From Vibrio coralliirubri (GTDB lineage Bacteria; Pseudomonadota; Gammaproteobacteria; Enterobacterales; Vibrionaceae): a DNA stretch of 64,000 bases. The stretch spans positions 1,996,852 through 2,060,851 of the forward strand of contig NZ_AP025471.1 of assembly GCF_024347375.1 (NCBI RefSeq). The letters run 5' to 3'. Positions 55,014-63,840 of this stretch are shown here, in pieces (positions within the stretch are counted from its first letter, which is position 1; every line of letters begins with the position of its first letter). A program made the translations under genes and the position numbers. The notes below the pieces were generated by a model. The model had not been told where the DNA came from and searched no databases. It saw nothing but the letters and a program-made list of their open reading frames with translations.

Positions 55014-55205
55014 TGAAGGCTCCCACCATTTGAAGTGTTATGTAGTTGGAGCCTAAACTCGGCGAAATCTGTGAAAGCAATCGCTTACGTTTAGGCGACA
55101 GGATGATAGTGGAAAAGCACTTTGATTTCATCCTATTTTTAACTCTTCAGGGCTAGGAGCTTGTTTTTATGGGTTTTTAATTCGGTATTTATTTTTAGAT
55201 ACGGG

Positions 55206-55364
55206 TTAGCGAGTCGCTACCCAGAGTCCGTGAATCATTCCTGGAACCCAGAAGAAGAAGGTCAGGACGATGTTAATCAGCAGATCTTTACCTGCACCAC
55301 GAGCGAAGAACACACCAACAGGCGGAAGCAGTACACATAAAATGATAATGACGAGTTTGTTCAT
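55206..55364 (-). CDS. Pmp3/YqaE-family membrane microprotein
   Basis: The 52-residue protein (MNKLVIIILCVLLPPVGV... ending HGLWVATR) has two hydrophobic helices joined by FARGAGKDL and ending FFFWVPGMIHGLW. The LPPVGVFF and WVPGMIHG motifs define the UPF0057/Pmp3/YqaE family of small membrane proteins linked to stress and membrane potential. AGGA lies 7 nt before the ATG. It is too short for most gene callers' minimum length. Confidence 0.9.
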   Translation of the reverse strand: MNKLVIIILCVLLPPVGVFFARGAGKDLLINIVLTFFFWVPGMIHGLWVATR

Positions 55365-55582
55365 GATAAATCCTTTTTATTCAATGAAAGTTCAATGCGG
55401 TAACCGTGTTCACATTATAGAACGTATGGAGAGTGTTAATGCATTGCTGTCTTAATGTATACAAGGCAGTGATTTAAACATCTCAAGATATTAGCTTAGT
55501 ATCAAGTGTTTAATGCCTGCCAGTTTATCTATTTATAACCATTTGTTAGCATTGGGACAAACAACAAAACATTGGAATCGTT

Positions 55583-57439
55583 ATGTCGCAGTCACCTATA
55601 GATCGAAAGGCTTCAGAGCAAGCTCCTTCCTTATCTCAAATCAACGTGTTTCCGGTTAAATCAGTAGGTGGGATTGCACTCTCTTCTGCTTGGGTCGAAA
55701 AACAGGGTCTTACCTTCGACAGACGTTTTATGTTGGCGTTGGCTGACGGCTCAATGGTGACAGCGCGTAAGTACCCTAAAATGGTCAAGGTGTCTTCAAG
55801 CTTGCAGCCAGACGGTTTGATTTTTACTTACGAAGGTAAAGAGCCGCTGCGCCTCAAGTATGCAAACTTTAAGATGCAAGAAGCGCCTGCAACAGTGTGG
55901 AAAGACAGCTTCACAGCGTATACCACCAACGACGAGGCGGATGATTGGTTCAGCGATGTGCTTGGTGTTCGCGTAGAACTGCTATTCTGTGGTGAGCAAT
56001 CCAATCGTGTTCGAGAAAAGCTTGGTCAGAATGTCAGTTTCGCCGATGGCTATCCAATGTTGGTGATCAGCCAAGCCTCTCTCGATGAGCTCAACCGCCG
56101 CAGCCCTGAAGTCCATTCAATGGATCAGTTCCGCACTAACTTTGTTGTTTCAAATACAGAAGCCTTTGCCGAAGACGGTTGGAAGCGTATCCGAATTGGT
56201 GAAGTTGAATTCGAAGCGGTGAAGCCTTGTGAGCGCTGTATCCTAACGACAGTTGATGTTGAGAGCGGCGAATTCAGAGCGACAAAAGAGCCTCTTAATA
56301 CCTTCTCTACATTCAGAGCCAACGAGCGCGGTGGCGTTTTCTTTGGCCAAAACCTTGTGGCTAAAAATGAAGGCTTAGTCAAAGCCGGTGATGTTGTTGA
56401 AGTATTAGAAACTAAAGAAAAAGAGCACTACGAAGATACATGGGTAGAATCGCTACACTTAACTTGCGTTGAGCGTGAAGAGATCGCTCGCGACTTTACG
56501 ACGTTCTGGCTAGAGCCAGCGAAAGAGAACCATTCATTACCAAGCTATCAGCCAGGGCAACATCTACCGATTGAGATGGTGATTGATGGCGAAAAAGTGT
56601 CTCGTCGTTACACGTTATCTTCGAGCCCATCACGCGCAGGGCGTTTAGCGATTTCAGTGAAGCGAGTGGACGATGGTCAAATCTCAAACTGGCTCAATGA
56701 TCACTTCCAAGTCGGTGATACGCTTGTTGCTCAAAATCCAGATGGCGCTTTCTATTTAGAACAAAACCCTAAGCACCCACTGCTGCTTTTGTCTGCGGGT
56801 AGCGGTATTACGCCAATGTTGTCGATGCTTCGTTATTTGGCCGACCATGGTCAGATTGATGATGTGGTTTTCTATCACCAATGTAGTAGCGAAGAAGATA
56901 TCCCTTATCAAGCAGAGATCGATCAAATTGCCAATGAACATCCGGGCTTACAGGTGATTTACTCACTAAGCCAACCAACGAAAGAGTGGGATGGTTTATC
57001 AGGCCGTTTGAGCGTGTCTCATATCGCCAAAATCGAAGAGTTGCACAAGCGTCAAGCATTCGTATGTGGTCCTGACGGCTTTATGGATCATGCCAAGAAA
57101 CTACTGATTCAAATGGGGCTTAACCCTCAACATTATCATCAAGAAGCGTTTGGTGTTGCTCAGTCTACGGAAGAGGCGGTGAAGCAGCTGCAGTTAAGTG
57201 TGAACGGCTACCTGTTTGAAGGTAATAATCAATCAACCCTGCTAGAGCAAGCGGAGTCGGCCGGTGTGTCTATAGCTTCAAGTTGTCGTGCTGGTTTCTG
57301 TGGCGCTTGTAAAGTGACCCTTGAGTCAGGGCAAGTTCACCAACCGGATGTGCCTGCATTGCAAGAATATGAACGTAATATGGGTCAGATACTGGCGTGT
57401 TGCAGTGTGCCTCAAACCGATATCGAAGTTGTTGATTAA
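55583..57439 (+). CDS. MOSC domain fused to ferredoxin-reductase and 2Fe-2S domains
   Basis: The 618-residue protein joins a beta-barrel N-terminal MOSC part (about 18-130), a MOSC domain (about 135-275, with PCERCILTTVD near 218), a ferredoxin-reductase FAD part (about 285-395, RRYTLSSSPSR), a NAD-binding part (about 400-520, LLSAGSGITPMLSML) and a C-terminal 2Fe-2S ferredoxin with Cys568, 573, 576 and 606. YcbX and mARC have MOSC, with YcbX adding only the ferredoxin. Here the whole electron chain from NADH through FAD and 2Fe-2S to the molybdenum centre is one polypeptide. Predicted to reduce N-hydroxylated or related substrates. Confidence 0.88.
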   Translation: MSQSPIDRKASEQAPSLSQINVFPVKSVGGIALSSAWVEKQGLTFDRRFMLALADGSMVTARKYPKMVKVSSSLQPDGLIFTYEGKEPLRLKYANFKMQEAPATVWKDSFTAYTTNDEADDWFSDVLGVRVELLFCGEQSNRVREKLGQNVSFADGYPMLVISQASLDELNRRSPEVHSMDQFRTNFVVSNTEAFAEDGWKRIRIGEVEFEAVKPCERCILTTVDVESGEFRATKEPLNTFSTFRANERGGVFFGQNLVAKNEGLVKAGDVVEVLETKEKEHYEDTWVESLHLTCVEREEIARDFTTFWLEPAKENHSLPSYQPGQHLPIEMVIDGEKVSRRYTLSSSPSRAGRLAISVKRVDDGQISNWLNDHFQVGDTLVAQNPDGAFYLEQNPKHPLLLLSAGSGITPMLSMLRYLADHGQIDDVVFYHQCSSEEDIPYQAEIDQIANEHPGLQVIYSLSQPTKEWDGLSGRLSVSHIAKIEELHKRQAFVCGPDGFMDHAKKLLIQMGLNPQHYHQEAFGVAQSTEEAVKQLQLSVNGYLFEGNNQSTLLEQAESAGVSIASSCRAGFCGACKVTLESGQVHQPDVPALQEYERNMGQILACCSVPQTDIEVVD

Positions 57440-57468
57440 CTAGTTAAGTTATTCCGCACATAGAATAG

Positions 57469-57506
57469 AAAGGCCGGAAGTTCGTGAATGAGCTTCCGGC
57501 CTTTTT
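57469..57506. terminator. Bidirectional terminator between the MOSC gene and nadE
   Basis: AAAGGCCGGAAG and CTTCCGGCCTTT pair around a 12-nt loop with T's on either strand; it serves both convergent genes. Confidence 0.88.
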
Positions 57507-57532
57507 GATTCTGAGACTAATTCAAAAACGAA

Positions 57533-58363
57533 TTAATCGTAGATCGTTGGGATTGGTTGGCGCTTGTGCTGTGTTGCTTTGTAGATGTTCACTAAGCGAT
57601 CGGATACATCTTGAGAAACGGCTTTGCCTTCAAGGAAATCATCGATCTGATCGTAAGAAAGGTTCAATGCTGCTTCATCGGCTTTCTGTGGGTCAAGCTC
57701 TTCTAGATCAGCGGTTGGTACTTTCTTAACCAGTAGCTCTGGAGCGCCCAGTGTAGCTGCTAGTTCACGAACTTGACGTTTGTTCAGGCCGAACAGCGGT
57801 GCTAAATCACATGCGCCGTCACCGTGCTTGGTGTAGAAACCCGTGATGTTTTCCGCTGAGTGGTCTGTACCGATTACAAGACCGCCAACGTAACCGGCAA
57901 TTTCGTATTGTGCGATCATGCGAGCGCGAGCTTTCACATTGCCTTTCACAAAGTCGATTTTTGCTGAATCTGTTGGTAGCAGGCCAGTTCCTTCTAGAGC
58001 AACGTGAGATGCAGCGTGAAGCCCATCAACACCCGCTTTAATGTTTACAGAAACAGATTGAGAAGGCTGAATGAAAGAGAGAGCAAGTTGCGCTTCGTCT
58101 TCATCTTTTTGTTCACCGTAAGGCAGGCGAACCGCGATGAATTGGTAGTCGTTGCTACCAGCGTTTTCATTTAGGCTATCAACGGCCATTTGTGCTAAAC
58201 GGCCACAAGTTGTCGAATCCACACCGCCACTGATACCAAGGATCAGAGACTTGCAGCCTGACTGCTGAAGTTTCGTTTTGATAAAGTCCACACGACGAGT
58301 CACTTCGAAGTGAGGGTCAATTGAAGGTAGTACGCGCATTTCGTCACGAATTAACTGTTCCAT
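57533..58363 (-). CDS. nadE: Ammonia-dependent NAD synthetase
   Basis: The 276-residue protein is the glutaminase-less NadE of gamma-proteobacteria. The ATP pyrophosphatase motif SGGVDST is near 45-51; [10 protein letters not shown] and GTDHSAE follow. It converts deamido-NAD, ATP and ammonia to NAD+. It is divergent from a NadD-like gene, pairing two steps of NAD synthesis. Confidence 0.95.
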   Translation of the reverse strand: MEQLIRDEMRVLPSIDPHFEVTRRVDFIKTKLQQSGCKSLILGISGGVDSTTCGRLAQMAVDSLNENAGSNDYQFIAVRLPYGEQKDEDEAQLALSFIQPSQSVSVNIKAGVDGLHAASHVALEGTGLLPTDSAKIDFVKGNVKARARMIAQYEIAGYVGGLVIGTDHSAENITGFYTKHGDGACDLAPLFGLNKRQVRELAATLGAPELLVKKVPTADLEELDPQKADEAALNLSYDQIDDFLEGKAVSQDVSDRLVNIYKATQHKRQPIPTIYD

Positions 58364-58472
58364 TCGTATTCCTTTCCTGCAAGCAAATTAAAAATCTAGT
58401 GTTATCATACCTAAATCATTCGATTTAAAAACCTCTTTGCACAAGCTTAGAAAGAGAAGGCAGCAATTAATA

Positions 58473-58994
58473 ATGGAAAAAATAGCCATTTTCGGTAGTG
58501 CGTTTAATCCACCGAGCTTAGGGCACAAAAGTGTGATTGATTCGTTGGCTCACTTTGACAAAATTCTACTCGTTCCAAGTATTGCCCATGCTTGGGGAAA
58601 AGAGATGCTAGACTTTGATACGAGATGTCAGTTAGTTAACGCATTTATTAGCGATCTTTCACTGGATCAAGTGGAGCTTTCTTTGATCGAAAAGAGCCTA
58701 TTTACGCCAGGTGAAAGCGTCACGACTTACGCGGTGCTCAGTGAACTTCAAAAGTTACATCGTGACGCTGAACTGACATTTGTTATTGGCCCAGATAACT
58801 TCTTTAAGTTCTCATCTTTCTATAAATCAGATGAGATTACCGAGCAGTGGTCTGTAATGGCTTGCCCTGAAAAAGTGAAAATTCGCAGCACAGACATACG
58901 TAATGCACTGATAAGTGGAAGCGATGTGGCAAAACTGAGTACAAAGTCAGTTACAAAGATGTTGCAAGATAGTGGACTGTATCAGATAATGTAA
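58473..58994 (+). CDS. NadD-like nicotinate-nucleotide adenylyltransferase
   Basis: The start is taken at the ATG at 58473 (MEKIAIFGSAF), where the nucleotidyltransferase fold begins. The 173-residue protein has GSAFNPPSLGHKSVI (the NxPxxGH ATP motif) near 7-21 and RSTDIRNAL (the ISSTxIR-like motif) near 143-151. It is divergent from nadE. The canonical nadD is normally elsewhere, so this is probably a second, NadD/NadM-like enzyme. It could act on NMN or a related nucleotide. Confidence 0.82.
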   Translation: MEKIAIFGSAFNPPSLGHKSVIDSLAHFDKILLVPSIAHAWGKEMLDFDTRCQLVNAFISDLSLDQVELSLIEKSLFTPGESVTTYAVLSELQKLHRDAELTFVIGPDNFFKFSSFYKSDEITEQWSVMACPEKVKIRSTDIRNALISGSDVAKLSTKSVTKMLQDSGLYQIM

Positions 58995-59021
58995 GTTCAC
59001 TAATCAAGAGGTCAGAGGACT

Positions 59022-59507
59022 ATGCTAAAGAGCGCGATACCAGCGACGTTGATCATGGCAGCATGCAGTATGCCTGCGTATGCTGAGTGTGATTTTTTTA
59101 GCCTAGATTCAATCATGCTGACTTCTGATGAAGATGACAATTGTCTAGATTTCTCGACCAGCATCGAGTCTTTTGGCCAACGTATGATGGAAATCAGCGG
59201 ACTGAGCGATGATGAACCTGAAAGCACACCGGACTATTGGTCTGATTGGGTACTTCAAAGTAAAGACTCGCCATTGCTGACACAAAGCATTGAGTCAAAC
59301 TATGTTGGCTTGGGTATGTGGTTTCCAGAAGACCTTGAAGATGAGCAGTATGATATGTCGACTGAAGAGTGGTTGATGAATCATGGTCTTCAACTCAGTA
59401 TCGGTTTTGGCGAGAAAGTAGAAGGGCAGCCGCGTATGCGCTTTGATTATCGTTGGCACGACTCACGTGACGCCGACCTAATGATGCAGGTTGAGTTGCC
59501 ATTCTAG
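59022..59507 (+). CDS. Small secreted acidic protein of unknown function
   Basis: The 161-residue precursor has a signal peptide (to about residue 21, MPAYAE). The mature protein is acidic and ends in ...DADLMMQVELPF. The C-terminal Phe and alternating pattern are compatible with an outer-membrane or periplasmic beta protein. No family recognised. Its transcription terminator was split by the IS element that follows. Confidence 0.65.
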   Translation: MLKSAIPATLIMAACSMPAYAECDFFSLDSIMLTSDEDDNCLDFSTSIESFGQRMMEISGLSDDEPESTPDYWSDWVLQSKDSPLLTQSIESNYVGLGMWFPEDLEDEQYDMSTEEWLMNHGLQLSIGFGEKVEGQPRMRFDYRWHDSRDADLMMQVELPF

Positions 59508-59557
59508 ACAGGTAGTGACATAGATTGATTGCTATCTGCGTCTAAATAGCAAGAATG

Positions 59558-59574
59558 AAAAAAGCCGCAAAAAC
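59558..59574 (+). terminator. Left half of a terminator interrupted by the IS element
   Basis: AAAAAAGCCGCAAAAAC here is the partner of GTTTTTGCGGCTTTTT at 61007-61022. Without the IS the two would form a 16-bp stem with a T tail, the terminator of the preceding gene. Confidence 0.75.
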
Positions 59575-59605
59575 TGAAGTGACCCCGTAAAGTTGGACAT
59601 TTCTG

Positions 59606-60391
59606 TTAAGCGGCTTTCAAGGCCTGAGTTCGATATTCTATCGGAGTCAGGCCTTTTAGTTTCACTTTTATACGTTTGGTATTGTAGTACTCGATGTATT
59701 CTTTAATCTGCTCTATCAGAGCATCTGCATCTTCAAAGCTTTGGTTGTGATACATCTCGGTTTTGAGTAAAGCAAAAAAGTTTTCAGCAACAGCATTATC
59801 CAAGCAGTTACCTTTTCTCGACATGCTTTGCGTTAACCCACTCTCCGCTACCTTTTTCTGATACTGTCGATGGCGATATTGCCAACCTTGATCGCTATGT
59901 ATAATTGGCTTTGAGTTGGGTTTAAGCGTTGATATAGCTTCCGTCAGCATATCTGTGACAAGCGGCAAGCAGGCATTTTTGGCCACTCTATAAGCAACCA
60001 CCTCCTGAGTAAACAAGTCGACAACGGGAGATAAGTATACTTTCTGCTCTTTGACTTTGAACTCCGTGACATCAGTTACCCACTTTTCATCGGGTTGAGT
60101 CGCACTAAAATCTCTTTCAAGAACGTTGGGAGCAGCTTTTCCTGACTCTCCTCGGTATGAACGATACTTTTTAATCCTGACCGTCGATTTAAGGTTGAGC
60201 TGAGCCATAAGCCTTTGAACCGTTTTGTGATTAAGCACGAACCCCTGATTCTTTAGTTCCAAGTGAATACGGCGGTAGCCGTATCGCCCCTTATGTTCAT
60301 GATAAATTGACTTTATCAACCGCAGCTCACGTTCGTAGCTATTTTGGCGCTTGCTCGTTTGAGCCTGATAATAAAAGACACTTTTTGCCAA
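59606..60391 (-). CDS. IS3-family transposase OrfB (DDE catalytic part)
   Basis: The 261-residue segment has the rve integrase core: first Asp in WVTDVTEF near 104-110, second in HSDQGWQY near 165-171, and Glu in NAVAENFFALLKTE. It is probably made as an OrfAB fusion by -1 frameshifting in A-rich slippery runs near the end of orfA (A8 at 60472-60479 or AAAAAG at 60454-60459); the frame upstream of its ATG is open to that region. Confidence 0.92.
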   Translation of the reverse strand: MAKSVFYYQAQTSKRQNSYERELRLIKSIYHEHKGRYGYRRIHLELKNQGFVLNHKTVQRLMAQLNLKSTVRIKKYRSYRGESGKAAPNVLERDFSATQPDEKWVTDVTEFKVKEQKVYLSPVVDLFTQEVVAYRVAKNACLPLVTDMLTEAISTLKPNSKPIIHSDQGWQYRHRQYQKKVAESGLTQSMSRKGNCLDNAVAENFFALLKTEMYHNQSFEDADALIEQIKEYIEYYNTKRIKVKLKGLTPIEYRTQALKAA

Positions 60392-60444
60392 CTGTAGAGT
60401 GTGCAGTAAGTGCTTTAATGGGTACTTGCCTTTAAGAGTTAGAG

Positions 60445-60954
60445 CTATGACCGCTTTTTCTTTGTTCGACGGTTTTTTTTCTGCTCCAACTCTTCCAACT
60501 TTTTTAGAACGGCATTCTCGGTTCGTAAGTAGACCAACTCCTCTTTTAGCTCCTCAAGTGTCATTTCATTATCAGGCTTAGTGGTACGTTGAGGTTGCTG
60601 TTTCATTGAGGGTCTTCCTTTCTGGCGCATTTCGAGCCCCTTGATACCGAGCTCATTAAATCGTTTAAGCCAGACAGAGAGTATTCCAGGGGATGAGAGG
60701 TTTAATACAGCGCTAGTGTGCGTGAGAGACCATTCATTCGTCCACATTAAATTCAATGCTTTTCGTTTTGTTTGAGCAGTCGCGGCATGATTAGTTGGTA
60801 AAAATGAATCAGTACCATGGATGGCAAAGACTTGAGCCCAATACCGTATCTGCCTTGAAGAAATTGAATATTGTTTTGCTAAGTAGAGAGATGACGTGCC
60901 ATCTAAGTATTGCTTAGCAATGATACATTTTAGCTCTCGGCTATATTTGGACAT
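60445..60954 (-). CDS. IS3-family transposase OrfA
   Basis: The 169-residue protein has two HTH segments (about 5-45, LAKQYSISSRQIRYWAQVF; about 60-100) and a C-terminal Leu-zipper-like helix (LEELKEELVYLRTENAVLKKLEELEQ) that overlaps the slippery run. It binds the IS ends and provides the N-terminal part of the OrfAB transposase. Confidence 0.9.
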   Translation of the reverse strand: MSKYSRELKCIIAKQYLDGTSSLYLAKQYSISSRQIRYWAQVFAIHGTDSFLPTNHAATAQTKRKALNLMWTNEWSLTHTSAVLNLSSPGILSVWLKRFNELGIKGLEMRQKGRPSMKQQPQRTTKPDNEMTLEELKEELVYLRTENAVLKKLEELEQKKNRRTKKKRS

Positions 60955-61006
60955 AAAAAGACCCCCAATAATTGGTGTCCAACTATTGGGGGTCAGTTCA
61001 AACTCA

Positions 61007-61022
61007 GTTTTTGCGGCTTTTT
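61007..61022 (+). terminator. Right half of the interrupted terminator
   Basis: GTTTTTGCGGCTTTTT matches the complement of 59558-59574 over 16 bases. Confidence 0.72.
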
Positions 61023-61069
61023 AGTATCTGGCTTGCTAGTTTAAATACCAGCACTCACTTACTGCCAAG

Positions 61070-61696
61070 CTATAAATCTTCACCAAAAACAAGCATACAC
61101 AGTTGTTCGAACTCTTCTTCTTTACCTGAGAACAGGTCATCAATCACAAGTGAACGTTTCTGGCCTGACTGCATGCGTTTCTTCGCTTCTCGCATCACCA
61201 TCACCAGAGTGTGCTCTTGTGGTAGGTTTGAATCATCAATGTTCCATTGATTGAATCGCTGAGAAAGAGCACTTTCGCAAAGCAGGGGTTTAAACGACAA
61301 CACTTCTTGCTTCAAGACAGAAAGCATATCTTTAAACGCTTGTTCCGTATTATTGGCATTGGAAGCACGAGCTTTGGTTTGCTCTAGCTTTTCTAGTAGT
61401 GCCGAAGAGAGGTTAGTTTGCGTGATGTAACCCGCTTGTCTTGGGAATGAATCCGTTAAACGAACAGAAAAATCGACACGGTTAACCTGAGTGTTTGGAA
61501 AGTAGGTCAGTGACGTTAGGCAGTCGTGCGGTATCCAGACGCTTTGTCCTGGTTCAACGGCATACTCTTGTTTACCTAACTTAATCAAAACCAAGCCACT
61601 TTGAACCGATACAAGGCTATGTTTAAGTACTTTCTTGCGTGGTGTGATCACCAAGTGTGAAAAGTAAGCCGATGTATATTCAATAGCGAAGTTCAT
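61070..61696 (-). CDS. Cupin/AraC-like protein with one degenerate HTH
   Basis: The 208-residue protein has an N-terminal cupin like that of AraC-type sensors (LVLIKLGKQEYAVEPGQSVWIPHDCLTSLTYFP near 35-67). The C-terminal stretch AKKRMQSG...FSGKEEEFEQLCMLVFGED resembles the second AraC HTH, while the first HTH is not evident. It may be a decayed or shortened regulator. The IS element lies 70 bp downstream of its stop. Function uncertain. Confidence 0.55.
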   Translation of the reverse strand: MNFAIEYTSAYFSHLVITPRKKVLKHSLVSVQSGLVLIKLGKQEYAVEPGQSVWIPHDCLTSLTYFPNTQVNRVDFSVRLTDSFPRQAGYITQTNLSSALLEKLEQTKARASNANNTEQAFKDMLSVLKQEVLSFKPLLCESALSQRFNQWNIDDSNLPQEHTLVMVMREAKKRMQSGQKRSLVIDDLFSGKEEEFEQLCMLVFGEDL

Positions 61697-61871
61697 AGAT
61701 AGTACCTTAATTTTGGGGCGTCAAGATTACCGTTAATCTCAAAGAATGCCAACAATAACAGGGGATTTTCAATGTTTCTGGTCTGACCTTGTCAAAAGTA
61801 TGGGCTCTGTAGCTGCGAGAAGTCAAAACAACGCGTAGAATGAGCCAGCTTTTTATTATATGAATTAAAAA

Positions 61872-62978
61872 ATGACCTCTCCAACCGAACCATATGTTGA
61901 TATTCGTCCTTACGGCGATGATGAAATTCCAGCGGCACTAAACCGTCTTATTAATGATGAAGAATTTATCAGTGCAATCTTGCACTACCGTTTTTCAAAC
62001 CATGCGTCTTGGTTCAAAGCATTAATGAGCCCGATTTTGCGTGTGTACTTAAAAATGAAGTGGAGCAAGCTGACTAGCGTTGAATCCATTCAGATTGAAG
62101 TGAAAAAGTACTTACGCGACACGTTAGCGAAAACCACTAACGGTGTGACGTACACGGGTATCGAGTCACTGGATGCGAACCAAGCTTATCTGTTTGTATC
62201 AAACCATCGTGACATTGCTATGGATCCTGCGTTAGTAAATTACGCTCTGCATCAAAATAATCACCAGACTTGTCGTATCGCTATTGGTGACAACCTGTTG
62301 AAGAAGCCATGTGCGACTGAATTGATGCGTTTAAACAAGAGCTTCATCGTAAAGCGTTCTCTGAAAGGACCGCGTGAGATGATGAAAGCGCTAGGGCAGT
62401 TGTCTTCCTACATTAAGCACTCTCTAGAAACCGGTAACTCAATCTGGATCGCTCAAAAGGAAGGTCGTGCGAAAGACGGTAACGATTTTACTGAGCCAGC
62501 AATTTTGAAAATGTTCCACGTTGAAGGACGTAAGCAAAAAATTGCTTTCCCTGAATACGTGAAGTCATTGAAGATTGTTCCTGTGGCTATTTCTTACGAG
62601 AACGACCCATGTGACACGGCTAAAGCGATAGAGCTTTTCGAAAAAGACGTAAACGGCAGTTACGAAAAGGGTGAGTTTGAAGATATCGAAAGTATCATTC
62701 AAGGCATCATCGGTAATAAAGGACGCGTTCACGTTGGCTTCGGTCAGGTTATCGACCAAGATTTTGATACCCCTGAAGCGCTTGCTGAAGAGATCGATCG
62801 TCAGATCCACGATAACTACAAACTGTTCCCAGTAAACTTGCTGGCAGCAGAAAAAGAAGATGAGTCGATTACAGCGGCCGTTAAACAAGAGTTTGAAGCT
62901 AAACTATCGAGCCTGCCAAAAGGTGCGCGTCAGTACTTGATCGATAGCTACGCCAACCCAGTGAAGAACATTGGTTAA
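61872..62978 (+). CDS. PlsC-like acyltransferase
   Basis: The 368-residue protein has the glycerolipid acyltransferase motif NHRDIAMD near 112-119 (HxxxxD), an FIVKR box near 158-162 and a WIAQKEGRAKDGND box near 195-208. These match blocks I-III of the PlsC superfamily. It has no strong N-terminal membrane helix; residues about 43-60 may form an interfacial helix. It probably transfers an acyl chain in phospholipid or lipid remodelling; acceptor unknown. A terminator follows. Confidence 0.82.
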   Translation: MTSPTEPYVDIRPYGDDEIPAALNRLINDEEFISAILHYRFSNHASWFKALMSPILRVYLKMKWSKLTSVESIQIEVKKYLRDTLAKTTNGVTYTGIESLDANQAYLFVSNHRDIAMDPALVNYALHQNNHQTCRIAIGDNLLKKPCATELMRLNKSFIVKRSLKGPREMMKALGQLSSYIKHSLETGNSIWIAQKEGRAKDGNDFTEPAILKMFHVEGRKQKIAFPEYVKSLKIVPVAISYENDPCDTAKAIELFEKDVNGSYEKGEFEDIESIIQGIIGNKGRVHVGFGQVIDQDFDTPEALAEEIDRQIHDNYKLFPVNLLAAEKEDESITAAVKQEFEAKLSSLPKGARQYLIDSYANPVKNIG

Positions 62979-63024
62979 CGAGCGTTAGTTAGCTTGCTAG
63001 TTGATTAGCAACTTGATTGAATTG

Positions 63025-63051
63025 AAAAAGGAGCCTTGGGCTCCTTTTTTT
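63025..63051 (+). terminator. Terminator of the acyltransferase gene
   Basis: AAAAAGGAGCC and GGCTCCTTTTT pair around a 3-nt loop, with a T run. Confidence 0.9.
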
Positions 63052-63094
63052 GTTTCTGAATCGCTACTTGCTGCTGTGACCGAGTATTAACGTA

Positions 63095-63124
63095 TTAGAG
63101 CAATAGAGCAATAGAGCAATAGAG
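63095..63124. repeat. Short tandem repeat AGAGCAAT, about 3.5 copies
   Basis: Three 8-bp AGAGCAAT units in a row, then a partial unit; lies between the terminator and the repeat protein's stop. Confidence 0.8.
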
Positions 63125-63136
63125 CTTTAGCCTGAA

Positions 63137-63736
63137 TTAGCGAGCGACTGCGCCACCGAGCTCTAGATTGGTTGGCCATATGGTTACAGTGTTGCCGCCC
63201 AGATAGATGTTGCCTTTGACTGTCATGGTCTCGGGGAATGTTGTAATCCCAGAACCGCCTATATATAAGTCGCCATCAACCACGATCCCGTTGGGTAGCT
63301 CAGTCAAAGGAGTGCGGATCACGCTCAGATCGCCTTTCACTCTAAAGCCATTCGGCAGCCTTTCCAGTGGAGTATCTGTGAGGTTGATAAAGCCGCCCAC
63401 TCTTACACCTCTTGGCCAACTGGTGATTTGGCTGCTAATCAAGTCGACGTAACCTTTTATCTTAACCCCGCTCGGGACTCGAGCGAGTTGGCTGTTAGAG
63501 CCTTTTAGGCTGCCGTTCACTTCTAACCCTTTGGGCAGGCGTGTGATCGCAGTATTCTCTATATTGAGATTACCATCTACCACCAAGCCCGTTGGAAGTG
63601 ATGTATAAGGCTTATTTCGTAGATATAAGTTTCCGTAATTATCGAGATGGTTCAATATTTGATAGTGATCGAGTGGTTCAGCACTGACATTTGTTATGGT
63701 TAAGGAACCAATAATAAGTGCAATTATTCTGAGCAT
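63137..63736 (-). CDS. Secreted repeat protein with eight exact 20-residue repeats
   Basis: The 199-residue precursor has a signal peptide (cleavage near VSA-EP, residues 17-20). The mature part is eight 20-residue repeats without insertions. A Pro occurs at 48, 68, 88, 108, 128, 148, 168 and 188, and a Gly at 55, 75, 95, 115, 135, 155, 175 and 195. Each unit reads roughly x-L-P-x-G-h-x-V-x-G-x-L-x-h-x-x-T-x-h-T. This forms a short beta-solenoid or LRR-like right-handed helix. It is exported, of unknown target, and short for an LRR adhesin. Confidence 0.8.
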   Translation of the reverse strand: MLRIIALIIGSLTITNVSAEPLDHYQILNHLDNYGNLYLRNKPYTSLPTGLVVDGNLNIENTAITRLPKGLEVNGSLKGSNSQLARVPSGVKIKGYVDLISSQITSWPRGVRVGGFINLTDTPLERLPNGFRVKGDLSVIRTPLTELPNGIVVDGDLYIGGSGITTFPETMTVKGNIYLGGNTVTIWPTNLELGGAVAR

Positions 63737-63840
63737 AACAGGCTTCTTATTACGATAGACGCTTACACTATAATGGAAAAATTAATCTCGCATAGTGTTT
63801 TACCCATTTGGCGGTAGATTAACGAGGAATGGAACAAAGA

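Larger units (their letters stand above)
59575..61000 (-). mobile_element. IS3-family (IS150-like) insertion sequence, complete
   Basis: The element is 1426 bp, with imperfect terminal inverted repeats TGAAGTGACCCCGTAAAGTT at the left and TGAACTGACCCCCAATAGTT at the right (reverse complement), both continuing GGACA. AAC flanks it on both sides (59572-59574 and 61001-61003), a 3-bp target duplication. It carries orfA and orfB in different frames on the minus strand. Both look intact, so it may be active. It landed in the loop of a terminator hairpin. Confidence 0.92.

Noticed and set aside
59606..60391. OrfB ATG as the start of a separate gene
   Set aside because: The frame is open upstream to an A-rich slippery run at the end of OrfA, so an OrfAB frameshift product is more likely.
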